Below, piece after piece: positions 62,250 through 64,000 of a DNA stretch of 64,000 nt. The position numbers and the translations under genes are program-made. Below the pieces are notes generated by a model. That model was not told the DNA's origin and ran no database searches. It was given only the letters and a program-made list of their open reading frames with translations. This stretch comes from Chondrosia reniformis. Lineage: Eukaryota; Porifera; Demospongiae; Chondrillida; Chondrillidae. Positions within the stretch are counted from its first letter, which is position 1. Every line of letters starts with the position of its first letter. The DNA is taken from the NCBI GenBank assembly GCA_947172415.1, contig OX359190.1, positions 6,882,001-6,946,000 on the forward strand. Reading direction: 5' to 3'.

Positions 62250-62423
62250 TATATGAGATAGCGATTATTGGTATTTTTCAGTAGGGTGTATAAACCAGCA
62301 TCGTGCTCCTATTGGGAGCAGAGCTTTGGTAGTGGATAACTATGAACGTATTCGCAAAGGATAGAGGAATGCTTTCATATGAACCCAACCTCCAGAACCG
62401 AATTGCACATGAGCTGTCACAAT
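62250..62423. other. Short gap after the Tigger element
   Basis: No feature beyond host sequence leading to the MAISRITKES open frame; no promoter element stands out. Confidence 0.4.
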
Positions 62424-62524
62424 GGCCATCTCCCGTATAACCAAAGAAAGTGTGGCACGATACCGAAGACAGTTGTGGACCCAATTGCAAGCGGAACCTT
62501 TAAAACGATTTGCTTATGCAGCAG
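62424..62524 (+). CDS. Possible first exon of an unassigned gene
   Basis: ATG near 62423 opens MAISRITKESVARYRRQLWT and continues QLQAEPLKRFAYAAG, ending at a GTATAA donor-like site near 62525. The basic, helical peptide has good coding character. The next acceptor (TACTTTTAG, 62662) leads to a stop in the expected phase, so I could not join it to the ORF at 62668. The gene may be broken, or the true splice site missed. Confidence 0.35.
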
Positions 62525-62667
62525 GTATAAAATTACACTAATTTATAGTTCTTGTGTTTTACGATCAAATCTTCGATCATGCCCTTAATTTCTTTTTATT
62601 AATTTTAATAGTTTGTATTAAGTTTAAGAAATTAAAATTCTCAAGACCCTTTATACTTTTAGGCTGA

Positions 62668-63066
62668 ATGCGGAACTCAACATATGGTTATAGTGGGGGC
62701 ATAGACTTTGCTCATTTGGATAGCAGTTTACCTCCTGAGCAGTTACTAATTATAGGATGCCACAAGGTATTAATTGAGTTAATATACCTTATTCTGTTAT
62801 TCTGTTGTATCCATTCTTTGCATGGGAGTGATCTTAAGCTTGTCAATGGCATTTTGCACAGACATGGCCCAGCAGTATCCACAGGGAAGAATTGTACAAC
62901 TCTCGAGATTACATTCAAGAGCCTAGCCAACTGTGACATACAAGAAGCCCAAACAAAGGAAATTACAAATGGTCTCATTGTTAAACTGATAAGACACCAA
63001 AAGCTGAGAAAGAAGCCTGCCAAAACACTTGTGAAATGGATAGAACTACTCTACGGAGAGAATTAG
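62668..63066 (+). CDS. Hypothetical 132-residue ORF, possibly two exons with retained intron
   Basis: Coding-like at both ends: GYSGGIDFAHLDSSLPPEQL at the start, CDIQEAQTKEITNGLIVKLI to KWIELLYGEN at the end. The middle (about 62770-62860) is hydrophobic and is bounded by a GTATTA donor-like site (62767) and CTTGCACAG-type acceptors, so it may be an intron. No family recognised. Confidence 0.35.
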   Translation: MRNSTYGYSGGIDFAHLDSSLPPEQLLIIGCHKVLIELIYLILLFCCIHSLHGSDLKLVNGILHRHGPAVSTGKNCTTLEITFKSLANCDIQEAQTKEITNGLIVKLIRHQKLRKKPAKTLVKWIELLYGEN

Positions 63067-63206
63067 TGAGCAATGCCAAAATCGTTAAAAAATTGTCCCC
63101 ACAAAAAAATGTCCTCACAAATAAAATGACAGCTAAAGTTAGTGCAGTAACACGTACTCCCTGTGTCCCACTAATCCCCTCTTGAAACGTCTATCTTAAA
63201 TAAGTC

Positions 63207-63452
63207 TTGGATGCTTTACCTTGCCCAACAGAGTCTGCAATTTTGGCTAAACCAAACTTGCTAGTTGGAACCGGCATTGCTCATAGGTTTGAGGATGAAG
63301 ATGGTTGTTTAGCATGGTATGAAGGCCTTGTAGTGGGAAAGGTTCCTGACAGCGAGTGCTTTCAAGTTATCTACTTTCAGGAAGAAGAAATTTGCAAGTT
63401 TAAACTACTGCAAAATTTTCACAACAATGATCTGAAGTTCATATTTAAATAG
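63207..63452 (+). CDS. Tudor-like fragment
   Basis: Contains LLVGTGIAHRFEDEDGCLAW, YEGLVVGKVP and FQVIYFQEEEICKFKLLQ: the W-Y-x-G-x-V and Y-x-x-E/D pattern of Tudor/Agenet-like barrels that bind methylated peptides. It follows the ORFs at 62424 and 62668 on the same strand and may be the last exon of the same gene; the stop is at 63450. Small and incomplete, and the assignment is by pattern only. Confidence 0.35.
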   Translation: MDALPCPTESAILAKPNLLVGTGIAHRFEDEDGCLAWYEGLVVGKVPDSECFQVIYFQEEEICKFKLLQNFHNNDLKFIFK

Positions 63453-64000
63453 ATAGACATATAGAATTATTGTTACAATTGTTACAATATTATGGTCATG
63501 GATATATGCATACTGGAATGGAGTGATGAAACTTAAAACATGATGCTTCTGGCCCTCAATAAGGCCTTGGATACTAAAAATGGTTAGGTTATGAATTTTA
63601 TACACCACAAATCCTGGAGAGGGGGTTGTATATGAACCCAATGAACCCCCTGCTTACAGGCCTGGCTAGCTGCTATATTGCAACTTGCACTGTAGCTAGC
63701 TAGCTGATGCTTAATGTTTTTGTGTACAGTAGTTTAGTGCATAAAGTACAAAATGCACTCTGGAATTATGAACTGCTTCAAAACCTGAGCAAATTAATGG
63801 ATATTTTGCCTTGACTAAATGATGGAGCATCCAGCCAAATTCAACATATAGCTAGCTACCTAGGCTAAAAGGCTGAAGGATAAATATAATTGTCTAGCAT
63901 GGCAGTAGTAGTGGCTAGATTCACTCTCCAATTCCTTGGGGAGGTGACGGTTGCAATTGGCAGAGGGAGGGGATGGGTTGGTAGGGCGAGGGGACGGCTC
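63453..64000. other. Right edge, no gene seen
   Basis: Noncoding, with GCTAGCTAGCTG-type short repeats near 63,660-63,700 and a G-rich end (GGGAGGGGATGG). No coding or element ends recognised within the window. Confidence 0.4.

Overview
The window looks like animal nuclear DNA: AT-rich, with spliced genes (GT/AG introns of about 60-900 bp), WDR19/IFT144, a HUNK-like kinase, CARD, kelch and P-loop GTPase remnants, and very many small DNA transposons (MITEs, Tigger/pogo, hAT) plus LINE pieces. An early-branching metazoan such as a demosponge fits best, but that is an inference from gene content and texture, not from a species-diagnostic sequence.

Layout. 960-13339 (+): 3' part of the ciliary IFT-A gene WDR19/IFT144, 19 exons, with one 6.4 kb intron full of nested transposons. 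13736-18698 (+): complete 7-exon HUNK/SNF1-related Ser/Thr kinase gene. 19182-23835: a unit holding a multipass membrane-protein gene (21994-23629); a rearranged second copy lies at 47991-51370, without the first exon. 23880-27620: remnants of retroelements and DNA transposons. 28251-33314: decayed pieces of kelch repeats, a P-loop GTPase and a CARD domain, possibly one dead innate-immune-type gene. 33480-35810: tandem and palindromic repeats, including an inverted repeat whose two 172 bp arms appear identical. 36240-60122: a duplication field built from repeated segments carrying a small family of secreted acidic cysteine-rich proteins (203 aa; intact copies at 37840-38451 minus, 46083-46694 plus, 59223-59834 plus; a truncated copy near 53240-53376 minus). 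60506-62249: an almost full-length but inactivated Tigger/jerky transposon. 62424-63452: unassigned coding-like exons with a Tudor-like segment.

Most interesting signals. (1) Several dispersed repeats carry a hammerhead-ribozyme-like core (CTGANGA, stem II, GAAA, very short stem III, GTC, matching stem I). The best are at 48471-48518 (-), 45369-45409 (-) and 38838-38874 (+). One sits inside an inverted-repeat insertion that is absent from the paralogous site, and one pair of copies shows a stem-preserving substitution. (2) The 203-aa family has six CX6C motifs arranged as three modules. The two youngest copies differ mostly by replacement changes concentrated in module 1. (3) Duplicated copies show short inversions, a 1.5 kb deletion and copy-specific transposon insertions, so relative ages can be read.

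WDR19 and the kinase are single genes in the same direction, about 400 bp apart. Nothing in the sequence shows a functional link between them. Exon boundaries were placed by hand from splice sites and reading frame. In both genes the summed exon lengths are multiples of three.
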